From positions 37,805,970-37,869,969 of the forward strand of contig JAVGWX010000011.1 of the NCBI GenBank assembly GCA_036924085.1: a stretch of DNA of 64,000 nucleotides. The letters run 5' to 3'. Numbering within the stretch: position 1 is the first letter of the stretch; every line of letters starts with the position of its first letter. Origin of the DNA: Ariolimax columbianus (lineage: Eukaryota > Mollusca > Gastropoda > Stylommatophora > Arionidae). Shown here one piece after another: positions 1-13,300 of this stretch. The notes under the pieces were generated by a model. The model was not told the origin of the DNA and ran no database searches. It worked only from the letters and a program-made list of their open reading frames with translations. Position numbers and translations under genes: made by a program.

Positions 1-449
1 TATTAAGTCAAATAATAAGTCAAATTACTAAGTCAAATTACTAAGTCAAGTCACTATGTCAAGTTAGTAAGTAAAGTCATTAAGTCAAATCACTATATCA
101 AGTCGCTAAGTCCAGTTATTAAGTCAAGTCCCCAAGTGAAGTCACTAAGTCAAGTCACTAAGTCAAGTCAATAAGTCAAGTCACTAAGTCAAGTCACTAA
201 GTCCAGTCACTAAGTCAAGTCACTAAGTCAAGTCACTAAGTCAAGTCAATAAGTCAACTTACTAAGTCCAGTCACTAAGTCAAGTCGCCACTAAACCGAA
301 GTCACTAGGTCAAGTTACTAAGTCACGACACTAAGTCAAGACAACACTAAGTCAAGTTACTAAGCCACGACACTAAGTTAAGTCACTAAGTCAAGTCATT
401 AAGTCAATAAACTAAGTCGGCAAATTATTCAACTAGACAAGTCAAGTTA
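1..449. repeat. 13-bp tandem array (aagtcaagtcacta type)
   Basis: Imperfect repeats of a 13-bp unit containing tcactaagtcaag fill the left edge of the window and probably continue beyond it. Units degrade rightward. A short related aagtcaagtt stretch occurs at 63304-63345. Confidence 0.9.
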
Positions 450-1064
450 GTTTTGTTTGGCCCTGAACTTTCTTTGTTTGCTGAATGAGTGTGCGTTACG
501 CATCCCTGGTGATTATATTGTCAAGCTGAGCTGTGAAGTCTGTTCAATTACCCACCGGCTGCCAGCAGTCATCAACCACTTTAGCTGGCCTCCTTGTAAG
601 AAAATTACCGGAGATAATCAATGTGAGCGTATAGTATTGGTTTGTGTAGCATTAATAAGGTATCAATCCCAACACACCGGTCGTTAACCGTCTTTAACGA
701 TATCTACAGTCGACCAGTTTTTCCTCCCCGACGGTACTCCTTGGTCCGCCAAGGAAGATGTTTAAATGGGCATTCTGTGTAGCCAAGACAATAATATTCC
801 AGTCAGTTATACGTTCTCCTACAGATGTTACACTCCTGCATGTATATACTGCATGTGGACGCTGCATCCAATCTCTTATATCCCTGTGGAACAAAGACTT
901 AAACTGTTGCTGTCGGTTTATACAATGTATCTGTTAGACGATCCACTTCATCAGCAGCCACGAGGATCCTTTTATTTTTGGTTTTCTCTTCCACGGTTCT
1001 AACTCGTGGAGTTTTAGGCCCCCAGTTATTTTCTTTTCCTGTTGCTTCCAGCTGATCTAACCAC
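450..1064. other. No recognised feature
   Basis: Small open frames occur on both strands but none resembles a known domain and none is flanked by convincing splice sites in frame with gene 1. I see nothing to annotate. Confidence 0.5.
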
Positions 1065-1432
1065 TTTGTCAGTCACTGACCAAAGACACACGTAGAAGGC
1101 TCCCTATGGGCACTGACCGTTTTGTCAGTCACTGACCAAAGAAGAAGGTTTACTATGGACACTGACCAAAGAAGAAGTTTACTATGAACACTGGCCGTTT
1201 TGTTAGTCACTGACTAAAGAAGAAGGCTTACTTTGGATACTGACCGTTTTGTCAGTCACTGACCAAAGAAGAAGGCTTACTTTGGACACTGACCGTTTTG
1301 TCAGTCACTGACCAAAGAAGAAGGCTTACTTTGGACACTGACCGTTTTGTCAGTCACTGACCAAAGAAGAAGGCTTACTTTGGACACTGACCGTTTTGTC
1401 AGTCACTGACAAACGACCAAAGTAGAAGGCTC
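1065..1432. repeat. 49-bp minisatellite
   Basis: About seven units of 49 bp, each carrying gaccgttttgtcagtcactg and accaaagaagaaggcttact. The period was measured between successive gaccaaagaa at 1261 and 1310. The first units are shortened or diverged. Confidence 0.92.
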
Positions 1433-2164
1433 CCAGCTTAAATAGTTATTGTGTCAGTTCTCTTCCACAAGTGGTTAAAGCTACTTTGGGCCATCTGTTG
1501 CGATGATTGAGAGAGACATGGTTTGTTGTAGGTCATGACATGAAAATATGTGGTTATGAATCCATCAGACGTTTGTGTGACATCTTAGAAATAATGTACT
1601 TCTGTTGTGGACAGGCTGAATACTAGTCTTTCAGAAATATATTAAACATCATATGTCATGCCGACTGGTGAATGTGTTCTTCGGTCTTCATAGATCTCTG
1701 TCCAATTTGACGTTTATCATTTCCTTTCGTGGACTGTTTTCAATATTATTTTGGTTAGCTATTCAGTCAGTACCTTACTTCTCACTTTGACGTCCTGTGT
1801 CAGTTCCGTTCTTCCCTTAACGTGGGGTAAGAAATGGTTCAAAGTAATTCTGATTGTCACTCGAGCGTAATCGGAAGGGGAGATGGGGGGGGGGGGGGGG
1901 GGGGGAAACAGGTCCACTGTAGCCTTCTAATCATGCTCTAAATTGTGACTTCAGGGGATTGTGCACGAAACTAGCAACTTCATTATGAAAAATTAATTAC
2001 AGCAGAAACAGCTACTGCAATCACGTAATAAACTGCTTAGATACATTCTTCCTCTCAGGGATCAGCTACTGTGTTATATCAGTGCTCTTGAACCTGGGCG
2101 CTAGACCCCAGTAGTGGCGATTTTAGCTTTCAAGTGCGCGGTAGTAGAATAGTTACTTGCTGTA
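1433..2164. other. Unassigned sequence with a poly-G run
   Basis: Nothing coding is recognised. Bases 1885-1905 are a run of 21 G, a site of likely sequencing or assembly uncertainty and a possible G-quadruplex. Confidence 0.6.
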
Positions 2165-2700
2165 TTAAAAATATATTGTTATTATTGTGGCAATGTAGAA
2201 GCTACACAATTGGAAGAAACTGTGGCAGAATACCAGTAAACCAACAAAAGTGAACATTTTGAGAACCTGTGTTTTTTCAGTGACAGCATTCGGCTGTGAA
2301 ACAAGGACGGTTACGCAAACCTCTATGAAGAGAATCGAGTCACTCGAGTTCAAATGCCATAGAAAAGTTCTCAAAATACAATGGACCGAAAAAAAGAAGA
2401 ATGCAGACTTTCGACACGATTTGGGCGTAGAAGAAAACTGGTTCATAAATTCCATCATGAACAAAAAAATTGAAATACTTTGGCCAAGTCAAAAAGACAC
2501 AACGGTCTTGAGAGAACAATAATGGAAGGTATGGTGCCGGGTAAGAGAGATAGAGGCAGACCAAAAAGGTGATAGCACCAAGATGTCAAGGCATGCGTCT
2601 GCATGTCTCTGGAGCAGGCTTGAGATTTGGCAAGAGATAGAGCTTCTTTCAGAGGTGCTGTGAAAGGAGCGACTCTCTTTAAAAGACATGCCACATGATG
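2165..2700 (+). mobile_element. LINE reverse transcriptase C-terminal fragment
   Basis: Broken frames read VNILRTCVFSVTAFGCE, then RIESLEFKCHRKVLKIQWTE, REIEADQKG and ASFRGAVKGATLFKRHAT. This is the region downstream of the RT palm in LINEs of the RTE/jockey-like type ('k.i.aCVfpv..YGcEtWt', 'RGRPr..W', 'Dra.fRgav..at.gkghA'). The same family occurs on the - strand at 39890-40610 and as a scrap at 4175-4255. It is 5'-truncated and has stops. Confidence 0.8.
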
Positions 2701-2905
2701 ATAATTTTTCTAAAAAATTCAAAATACACAGATTCAATGGACGATCACAAAATTTTCTCCAATTGAGATTTTAGTGGGCTATCATGAAAATTTACCCTAT
2801 ACGAAAGTTGTAAAAGTGGACACAAAGTATATAGAGGTGAACAGAGCCCTGGTTTATGTGAATCGAAAATCTGACAAGAAAGAGTTCTCGCTACATAGAA
2901 ATGTA

Positions 2906-3591
2906 CGAGGCTTGTTCAAATGAAACCGGACCTTACTGCACCAAGTAAACATACGTACGATGCTCATGATGACATCACTTATGATGCAAACAGCACATAC
3001 CAACCGTCAAGAATGCAACATTTCATTATCCTCCGACTCACAGATTTCTCAGCAGACCGTTGAAAACATGGCGGGTATGATACTGAATTCGTCCAGAATA
3101 GATCAGCGAGCGGTGATTCTGTTTCTAACAGCTGAAGGATGTCCACCAGTGGACATTAATCGCATAATGCAGGCAGTGTATGGTAACAAAAGTGTGTCGA
3201 AGACAACAGTGAAGAACTGGACAACGATGTTTAAAGAAGGACGTGACCAGGCTAGGCGCATATTGTTGCATCAGAAGATGCCATCACCAAAATTAATGCA
3301 ACAGTTCGGATCACCATACACTGCCTGCATTCTGCGATGAATGTCAACTGGTCGACATCCTTCAGCTGTTAGAAACCGAATCACCGCTCGCTTATCAACT
3401 CTGGACGGATTCCGTATCACACCCGCCATATTTTCAACGGTCTGCCCAGGAAACTATAAGTCGGAGGATAATGAAAGTTTGCAAACATGACCGTTGGTAT
3501 CTGCTGTTTACATCATTAGTGACGTCATCATGCGCATCGTGCGTATGTTTACGTAGTGCAGCTAGGTCCGGCTTCATTTGAACACGCCTCA
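2906..3591. mobile_element. Foldback mariner derivative, copy 1
   Basis: Two inverted arms of about 290 bp or more surround a short centre. The ends are cgaggcttgttcaaatgaaa and the complement of tttgaacacgcctca, flanked by TA (2904-2905 and 3592-3593). Both arms carry the start of a mariner transposase reading inward from each end. The left arm encodes QRAVILFLTAEGCPPVDIN and KTTVKNWTTMFKEGR, the HTH region. No catalytic domain is present, so it is non-autonomous. A second copy lies at 34339-35029. Confidence 0.85.
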
Positions 3592-3711
3592 TACTTGCCC
3601 GCACTGTCGTCTGGAACGAAATTCCCTGCCCAAATGCAACTATACGAACATCGCGTTCATGTGTTCTCGTTTCTAACATGATTTGCGCTGTTTCTGTGTG
3701 GATTCTTACAG

Positions 3712-3833
3712 GAATCTGTAACTCTCAAGTCAACACGCTCAACGATGAACGAATGAGCACAAGCCGAGCCTTCATTCACGCAGCTCTTGACAGACCAAAT
3801 CTGGATGTGTCTGTGAAGTCACATGTTAAAAAG
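3712..3833 (+). CDS. GMC gene 1, first visible exon
   Basis: The acceptor is ttcttacag and the donor aag|gtaaag. The exon enters in phase 1 (it begins with the last two bases of a Gly codon) and ends on a codon boundary. It encodes the stretch containing [20 protein letters not shown] and RPNLDV, which matches the GMC N-terminal domain region where a variable loop leads into 'S..aFL.p...R.NL.v'. It starts 120 bp after a foldback mariner element. The upstream exon was not found in bases 1-3711. Confidence 0.85.
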
Positions 3834-4313
3834 GTAAAGATTTTGTTAATGGTCGCAGTCGTACCAGCATTAGCAGTAGCAGTAGTATTTGTAGTGGTAG
3901 TAGTAGCTGGTTTTAGTGTTTGTGTTGGTAGTAGTAGTAGTTGTAGAATAGTCAATAATCAATATTCAGTGAAACGCTTAGGCGATCAGGGCACGTCTCG
4001 TCGAATGACCTTGTGCATAACCAAGTCTCATGGCCGCGTCCCAGGCGGTCTGCAGCTCTGTTGGGAAGGTGGCGATCTGTTTTAGTCAGGATGTCTCCAG
4101 GATGAGCACGGCTTCTTCTCGTAACTCGCCCACACAGCCTGTCGGAGCATCACTTGGTCTGGGATTTCCTGGGAAAGGCGAGCAAAATTAAAATACTTTG
4201 GTCCCATCAAAGAACACAACAGTCTTGAGAGAACGGTAATGGAAGGTAAGGTGGCATTGGTAGTGGTAGTAGTAGTTATAGCAGTAGTAGTAGTAGTAAT
4301 ATAATGATAGGGA

Positions 4314-4344
<31 letters not shown>

Positions 4345-7300
4345 TCTAGTAACAGCAATAGCAGTACTAGTGGTGGTGATTGTAGTAGTAGTATCAGTAG
4401 TAATAGTCTTAGTATAGTGTAGTGATAGTAGTAGCAGCAGCAGTATTAGTAGTAGTAATAGAAGTAGTAATAGTAGTAGTAGTAGTAGTAGTAGAAGTAG
4501 TAGAAGTACTAGAAGTAGTAGAAGTACTAGAAGTAGTAATAGCAGTAGTACGTACAAGGTTTATGTGTGTGAAAACATGTATGATTATTCCTCAGATAAT
4601 AATCAAGAACAAGAGAGCTGAAGGCGTTGAGGTCATCAAAAATGGAAAGAAGTTCGTTGTCAATGCCAGGAAAGAGATTATCCTGTCGTCTGGAGCTGTT
4701 GGTTCTCCACAGCTACTCATGTTGTCTGGTATTGGGCCCAAGAAACATCTGGAAAGCCTACAGGTAATGGTTAGGTTCTGTTCTCTTGTGTTAAGAATCG
4801 ACGTGATTGCACTCTGGGGAGGAACGAGGTGGGCTAGTGACAAGTCTCACAACCCGGACGTGCTTGGTTCGCTCTTCAATCACAATACCTTCCGTTACCC
4901 CGGGTAAGCAAACTCTAAGAAAATGCAGGAGGAAGCAGTCACTTACATAATATGCATGTCAAAGTCGGATGCAATGTGCCGACAGGCGCAAAAATAAAAA
5001 AAATAGTGCAACGCACACTGCCTTTTGAGAATAAAGAAATAAGGCGACCACAAAAAAAAAACCCCAAAAACCTAGCTGTGTTGGGAAATCGACCATGGAA
5101 CCAAGCATAGCGGGTTATAGCCACGAGTGATAAGATTTTCCTTGTCTGTATGTCTGCCTTGTCTAATGAGAATGCAACCTGGCCAACTACCCATGTGCGC
5201 CTATTACGCACATCAATCGAGTTTTCACAATCGTAGCACACCGAGAACTTGATGGATAGAAAATGTTGCGGATATTCCAAATCGCTGATGGATGACGGCT
5301 ACTTCAGCGACGCGTCTGGTCCTGGACAGAAAATTACGGCTCCCCACAAAGCGTCACGGCCCAAGTGGATAGGACCTGCCAAGACAAAACAATCAAAAAC
5401 AAAATTCACATATTCTAAATTGTATGGAGAACATCTGGCTTGGCTTCGTTCGTTCTCAATCTCCCGCTACCAAACCCTGACAAGGGCTTAAGTAGCAGAA
5501 TGTAGTCCAGAGAACGGAATGCGTTGTGTCGTAGTTTACAGCTTGACTGCGATATTTGCACCTTTCGGTCCAACACATCCGACTTCAGCAAGCATTTTTT
5601 GAGTACCGGGTTAGCATTCCCTCTTCGATCCCTTCTCCTTATCCAGTCTGCTCTACTGCAGCCTGTTATCCAGGATCACCGCGTGAAGGTGTAGAAGGGT
5701 CTTGGCAACTCTTGTTCGCTGGCCCTGACGCTAGCAGTCAGTTATGGGTCGCTGACCGCTGCAGATTATGCGCTGATCAGCATCTTCTGGAGAACATTTG
5801 ATTTCAATTGAAAGAAGTCGACATGTTTTATTGGACACCGTTTGATAACCCTAGCCTTGATCATCGTCCAATCGGTGAAACCTTCTGCTTGGTAATAACT
5901 ACTGCAATAATTACGATACAGAGATACACGCGATGGAATTAGCGACGAAAAAACTGCTCAACAGCAACATTGGCCCGTATCCTGTGGTATTTCTGACAGA
6001 TGGAGAAATTAGTACTCCAAGTACTATCATCTGGGAAGCTGTCAGATCTAGAAGTTTTAGTGTCAACATTGAGCAACCAGCGCAGAATCACGGTGTACTG
6101 GATGCCGTCTCACTGCGGAATTCCAAGGAATATGAGAACTGACACACTGGCGAAGAAAGGTGCCGCAGACGAGCAACCAGATGTACCAGTTACATACCAT
6201 CAACAGAAAAAGATGATTACATCAATGAGAGAGCTTCCAACACAAATACAAGAGGACTATCATAATATAAGTAGGCAAGAACAGATTGTCACACGCCACA
6301 GAACGGGACACAACTGACTCCGCAGCCATATGTATACAAAATTTAGGATTGGCAGCTCAAGTATGTATACATGTGGACAGGCACCCCAGACTGCGGAGCA
6401 TGTACTTCAGGACTTCAAGAGAATGAGATACTGAGGCGGACACACTCGCCAAGAGAAACAACACTGGACGGGACACTATATGGACCTATGTGTGAGCTGC
6501 AGAAGACAGTAAGGTTCATACAAGAGACAACTTTGCAGATGTAGACTGACTCTACGCGAATGAAAGAAGAAGAAAAACAACAACTACTGCAGCTCCCACG
6601 TTCATTCCCTGTTGCTACATCTATTTCTGTTTTCTATCCCACATACTCTGCTGTTCTGCTACACAATCTCATTTCGTGTTCTTTTGTAATTTAACTTAAC
6701 ATCTTTATACTGGTCTAGAAGACTCGAGTATGTATACAACCAGTGTATTTTACATTCAGTTGATCTTAAAATGCCTATACACATCCAAACTATTCTTGAA
6801 TACATTAATTGACCCTGCCTCCACTATTTCCTGTGGTACTGCGTTTCAAGCATTCTCGACTCTTCGACTACAACAATAATTCCTGGTATCTAATCTACTC
6901 ATACTTGACATCTTACAGTCCACCTATCTTGTTTCCAGATCCCTGTTGTCGCCGATTTACCAGTTGGACAGAATCTTCAGGACCATCTATGGTTCGACAT
7001 GGGTGTCAGGATTAGGGAGCCGCTTACATCTACATGGCCGGGAGTTCGAACCATTTGGTCAAAGCTGCAATTCCAACTGTTTGGCACAGGTAAATTGAAC
7101 AGAAATACTTGCAAAAACCATGATGCTATTTTTTTCTTTTCTTCTGCGTTCTTCCTAAAAAGAACACTTTCGTAGTTTACAGCTGTTGTTATCCAATAGC
7201 TGTTGAGCAAGTCTGCTCTTGACAGCATAATGCCATTCTTATATAGATACAGGTTTACTTTAGTTGTTTCACTGCTCCGTGCAGTGTGTTGGCAATTGTC

Positions 7301-10300
7301 GGCAGTGCTTTTAAGAATCTGACCTAATGTAGGCAAGCGCCTTGCACTCAAGGAGTAGATGTCGAGTAGATGTTTCATCAGGATGAGAGCAATGCCTACA
7401 CAGGGGCATGTGCTGGGGATTGATGCGGTTCAAGTGGCTATTGACTCTGGTATGTCCTGTTCGGAACTGAACGATGAGACTTTGATCTCTTCTATATAGT
7501 TTATTTACATCATCATTCCTTTTTGGCTGTGACATTTCCTGTTTTTTGCCAACCAGTCGGCCATCTCGTTCCCTAGTAGCCCACTATGTCCAGGGATCCA
7601 TTGCAAGGTGACATTTATCCAGTTTATAGGTGGACTGTGATAGCTGCGCCTTTCGGTCCGACACATCCGATTTCACCTGGCTATTTTGTGTACCTATTCA
7701 TTTAGCCAGACTACACTAGTGCAGCCTGTTTGGAACCCTGATGATATTGATGAGCTAATGTTTTGTAATGCGGAAATTACAACACCTCACTTCGGGCAGA
7801 CTAAAAAGGGCTAATCCACTGCAAGGGGCTAAATTCGATCTGCAGCAGCCAATGGTACCCCTTTAATATTACAGATGAAAATCTGATAATGACAATTGTT
7901 AGTTTGGTAACGAAATGAACGAGTTTAAGACGAGATGGATAGGACCCATCCTCAGAAATTAATCCAGCAGTATAACCAGGCATGCGCAGGAAAACAGCTG
8001 ATGGGGAAGGTCCAAAAATATCTCAGGATGAACGGTGACAAATGTGGCCAGCACATGTGTAGTCACGTGGGTGGAACAATACAGTGGCTCAGAAAAGAAA
8101 CACAGGTAGATCATCCGTTGTGACCTTTTGTTTAAAGGAGAAGATAGAAAGATAACGATGAAGGAATACAATTTGAGGTTTTCATTATTTCTGTATTTCT
8201 TATATCGCATGTTCTCAGATAAGATGAAACAGAAAATTTTGAGATTAGTTATGTACGAAAAGGCTTCAAATAAGAACCTTAAAAGTGGGATAGAAAGTAA
8301 AAACCTTAAAAGTGGGATAGAAAGTAAAAGCCTTAAAAGTGGGATAGAAAGTAAAAACCTTAAATGTGGGATAGAAAGTAAACACCTTAAAAGTGGGATA
8401 GAAAGTAAAAACCATGCCTTTGTAACTTGTTAATATGGTTGCTAAGGATGCCAAGAGTGCCATCACGGTGCAGACGAACAACATCACATCATATTTGCAG
8501 TTACAAGAGGGCCGCCCCACTATTGACTTGCACGAAAGAGAAGCAGCGTTCTGTTACCTGATTTTTGAGCAGGCAAGAGGTGAGACCTGTAGACATTTAT
8601 CGGCGAATGAAGGTCTATTATGGTGATGACAAATGAAATAGATTTACAAGGTGGGATAAAACAATATTCGCATTGGCTTTATCATTCTGTAACTGGGGAT
8701 ACAGCCTGACGTTGATAAGAATAAGTTGATCTCTGAAACTAATTTGCATGCAGTCTGGCTTACGTCTGTTTTTGTTGTTGTTGCAGAAGTGCTTTGCCCT
8801 TTCCTGTGTCCACCGTATTTAACGCATTGTCATGCCACGATAAGTTGGTTAAGAAATTTACATCAACTTTTGTTAACAGCTTTGACCGAATATGTATAAA
8901 CAATACAATTACTTAATGTTGCTGAAACGCTTCGAAAATAATTGTAGGAATGGACTCATACGTTTATTAATAGTATAACTGGGCTGCATGGGCTAGTGGT
9001 TAAGTGACACTGCTCACAAGCCGAAGGTGCTGGGTTCGATCCCCATCACAGCACCGGCCGTTACCTCGGGGAAGCAAACCCTTAGAAAATGCAGGAAGAA
9101 GCAGACCCTTACATTAAAAAAAATGCATGCTCAAGTCGGATGTTCTGGTTACCAGTCCACTTCAAAGCCCAACATAGTGGTCTTTCACACCTTTATCAAG
9201 TAGCTTAGAGTGGTTCTATTCTACCCTCCCCAGTAAGGGGACACATGACATGCACAAATAATAACAATGTACTAACAATTTTGTTTCATTCCGGACACCA
9301 GGCCCACTCAACTCACCTTTCAGCTTGGAGGTGCTGGGATTCAAAAGCACAACCAAGGAGACCAGAGAGAAAGACTGGCCTGACCTACAGATACACTTTA
9401 TTGAGATCATGCCTAATGATATCCTCATGGATATTTTTAACTACGCTGATGAGGTCAGTCACCATTTGTATCCTCTTTTGTTTCCTTGCCATCATCATTG
9501 ACTTGAAACATATTTGTTATCACTATCATAACGTAAAGTTCTTATACTAGTTTAGTATAAAAGTGATCTGCCGGGTTCTTTGTGTATGACAAGGATATCA
9601 CCACTGCCTCGCAGAGAGCATGTCGTAAGAGGCGACTAACTGTGTGACATGGCATGGCTAGGTGGTTTGTTTAGAACAGCATAGCTGGCGCCTAAGACTG
9701 AGGGTCTACTTTGCTCTAGTCTTTGTGTCTATTAAGATGGACTCGCACCTTCCTTAAGCGCGTGGCCCAGCGCAGCAGAGTATTAAGATGCTCGAGCCTA
9801 GCAGGAAAAGCAGGAAACTCTTCTCCCGGCTACATCCTACGCACACCAGGGCTGGGATCTGTACAGGGGCATCTGTCCCTGTAGAAATACAGGTCGTCTA
9901 AGACTAACTAGTTAAGAAGACTCTACATAGTCTGTACATAACCATTTTCTTGAAAGACGCTCAGCCGATGTGCGAGTCCATCTTAATAGACTCAAACACC
10001 AGAGCTAAGTAGACCCGCAGCCAGTCAGGCGCCATCTATAGCTGCTCTTAACAAACCACCTGGGGAAAGGCACAAATACGATTTTTAAGCCTGCTCTTTT
10101 CGATTTCCAACTGCCAAGGAATTTTAACGTGCTCGACACTTAACACGGAGATCCGATCTCATTACTCAGAGTTCAGGAGAATTTTTACCAGAAGGTCCCA
10201 GTCTCCACCGGAGATTCGAGCCCGCGACCTCTCTATATCCGAGGCCATGGACAATTTAATGTGCAGCGTCGTGACTCGTATTGATATGTACGGCTCTTTC

Positions 10301-13300
10301 ATCATCGCTTGTAGCCACGGGCTAGCTGGTCCATCTGCTGTTTCCCTGTGTCAGTTGCCACGCTTACGGGTCTCCCACATCGCGATCTATCAACGACGTT
10401 TTGTCTTTCGTTTTTGTAATCTTTCTACTCACGCATCCACTCTCTTCTGAATCAAACAACTGTCTCAATACTGAACTTTCATTCTTCTGTAGATTTCAGC
10501 AGGTTTCAGAACTGACCACAAATAGCAGAGTAAAGTAAAGTAACCCATAGCATTAATGCCGTAGGGGTGTGAGGTGTTAGCGATATCACAATTCAAAGGC
10601 TCGGCTATATGAGGACGGTAGCCATCTCCTCTCCCTCGCCGTTTTTACTTTCCGGACTGAACCGGTACCCATTTAAAACTGGGTCGACCCGGGAGCCATT
10701 GTGGTCTGAAAAAACATTACCGCCTCAACTGGGGAATGAACCCAGGACCACTCAGATGCGAAGCCAGCTCGCTAACCACTGCGCCACGCGGCTTCACAAC
10801 CACAAATAACCACAAATAACAAAACTAATAAGGCCTCCTTGTTTTTCCACTGTGTAAGGCTAAGTGAGGTGGCCATGTTGTACGTAATATTGCCCCTACT
10901 GGTCGATCTTCTCAATCTCTTCAAGAAGTATTACTAAAGACCACGTTTGTGTCCTGAAACAAGATTGTCCCTCATTCAAACTCTTCCATTCACGCAATAA
11001 TAAAATATATGTTACTTAATGATTGCACTAGTATTCTCCAGATGTACTTAATTGTTTTATTCGCCACGTTATTGACACTATCCTGCTCATATGTAAACTG
11101 TTTTATTTATAGACAAAAGCTGAACTTGCTGACAGAAACAGAGGAGAATACGGATTCACGTGTCTCCCTTCGATCATGAGACCGGAAAGTATTGGAAACA
11201 TCACCCTGAGGTCTAACGACCCGTTCGATTATCCAATTATACGCCCCAACTACCTGGACAGGCAGGAGGACATTGAGGTGTTGATACGAGGTAAGCAAAT
11301 CTTCAACTCTGGGTTCTTGTAAATACGTTCTTCTTTTACTTGTCTATCCTGTTAGCTTTTCCCCTTCGACATCCACTTTCCTATTTGCACTAGTCTCTGC
11401 ATTCTCTCCATAGGTGATGTTCTCCAGGGTAAATCTATTCGTGACCTTTGGTTATAATCCCTATGATCACCTGACAAATCGTTCTCTCTATCTGTGCAAC
11501 CAAATACTTTGAGTCCATAGACTTTCGCATACTAGGACTAATGGATAATCCTGCCCTGATTCCACCTATAACAAGAATATCAGCGATAACAACGCCAACA
11601 AAAACAACAGCTGCGCTTAGATCTTTGTCAAATGGGTTTCAAGTCGATCAAAAATACATATAGTTAATGGCTCAGTGACCGCACCAGGACAAAAGGAAAA
11701 CAATCCACGCGGCTTTCGTCAGGCACAAAGAACGAACCCAAACAACTAGCAAATCACAACAGAACCAAGATACGTAAAATGCGTGGTTCGAGTTCGCCGC
11801 CAGAACAGGATGTGCCAGGAAAGTGTGATATGCGGTATGCGAATTATAAAATAGAGTGCAACGACCAAGAAATTGTTAATATATTTGCACACAGACAAAA
11901 ACAGAGGAAACACGAACTAATAAAAAATAATAAAATAAAAATGTTAAAAATCCGGTAAAAAACAAAAACAAATACCAAAAGACACACACACACAGAAATG
12001 AGTACACAATAAAAAAAAGAAGATATATATATATATATAGACAGAAAGAGACACGGACGGGAAAAGAGAGAAGGATGAAATGGTAGGTTATCAAGAGAAG
12101 TTTGGAGAGGAGGACTAACGTCTGGTCAGGCACAACATACTGATCGGACATGTTAGTCAGAGTCAGGTAAAATATACTGGCCAATACCATCACCTTGAAT
12201 TCCCCGAAGTCCCCATTGGAAACGGGCTGTTTTCATGGCAGCTTGACTAACGAGGTGAGGGATCGACGTGATCCCCGTAGTAGTGAGCGACATGCAGATG
12301 AAGCCAAGGATAGCACAACCACCTGGAGTACCCCGGTCCACCTTCATCAGCACGCTCGGGATTTGAGGAAAGCCATGATAACTTGCCATTTAACGTTCGT
12401 TTTAGGGCGCACAAAAGAGTAGTTCTCATTGTGGGCATTCAACAACAACATGAAGAGGTTGCTAGCCCCATACGCAGCCATCTTAATCCACATATTACGA
12501 CATGCTTAACAGGTTACAGTGATCCTATCCGTTTCTACTCGTGAATCTTTCGAGTGTACGTACTGGTATTTTTGCTTGCGAATGCCCACAATGGGAATGT
12601 TTACTTTATTCTGCGCCCTGGAAAGGACGTTAAGTGGTGGGTTGCTTTAGCTTTCCTTACATTCTCAGAGTGCTGATGAAGGTGGACCGAGTCCTCCAGG
12701 CTGTTATACTATACTCCACTTCCTTTGCGTGTCGCTCACTACTACAGGGATCACGTAGATCCCCCACCTGGGTAGCCAGGCTGCCACGAAAACGGCCAGT
12801 TCAAGGGAGGACTGCTGGGAAGTTAAGGTGAGGGTCTCGGCCAGTATATTTTGCCTGACCCTGACTAACATGTCGGATCAGTATGTTGTCACAGACCAGA
12901 CGTTAGTCTTCCTTCCTTCCAGTGTAAGTAACATGGCTGCTATACAAATGCCGATGATGCATCTTCTCCGTAACGCTCGGAGTCACGTCTGAAATGAATG
13001 GTTGTTGTTGAATGCTCACAACGAGCAGGATTACTCTTTTGTGCGCCCTAAAAAGGACGTTAAGTGACGGGTTGTCGTAACTTTCCTCACACCCCGAGCG
13101 TGCTGATGAAGGTTTGGCCGGGGTCCTCCAGGCGGTTGAGCTATGCTTGGCCTCATCTACGTGTCACTCACTACTTCGGGGATCACGTCTATCCCTCACC
13201 TTGTTTGCCAGGCTGCCACGAAAACGGCCCGTTCGAGTGAGGACTGCTGGAAAGTTAAGGTGAGGGTCTTGGCCAGTATATTTTGCCTGATCCTGACTTA

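Noticed and set aside
3434..3679. Minus-strand frame at 3434-3679 as a gene
   Set aside because: It is the right arm of the foldback mariner.
4276..4557. Poly-Leu and poly-Val frames in GTA repeats
   Set aside because: Low-complexity translation of a trinucleotide microsatellite.
8992..9065. Functional tRNA gene
   Set aside because: A and B boxes are good, but the acceptor stem does not pair and the same head plus body recurs as SINE A.
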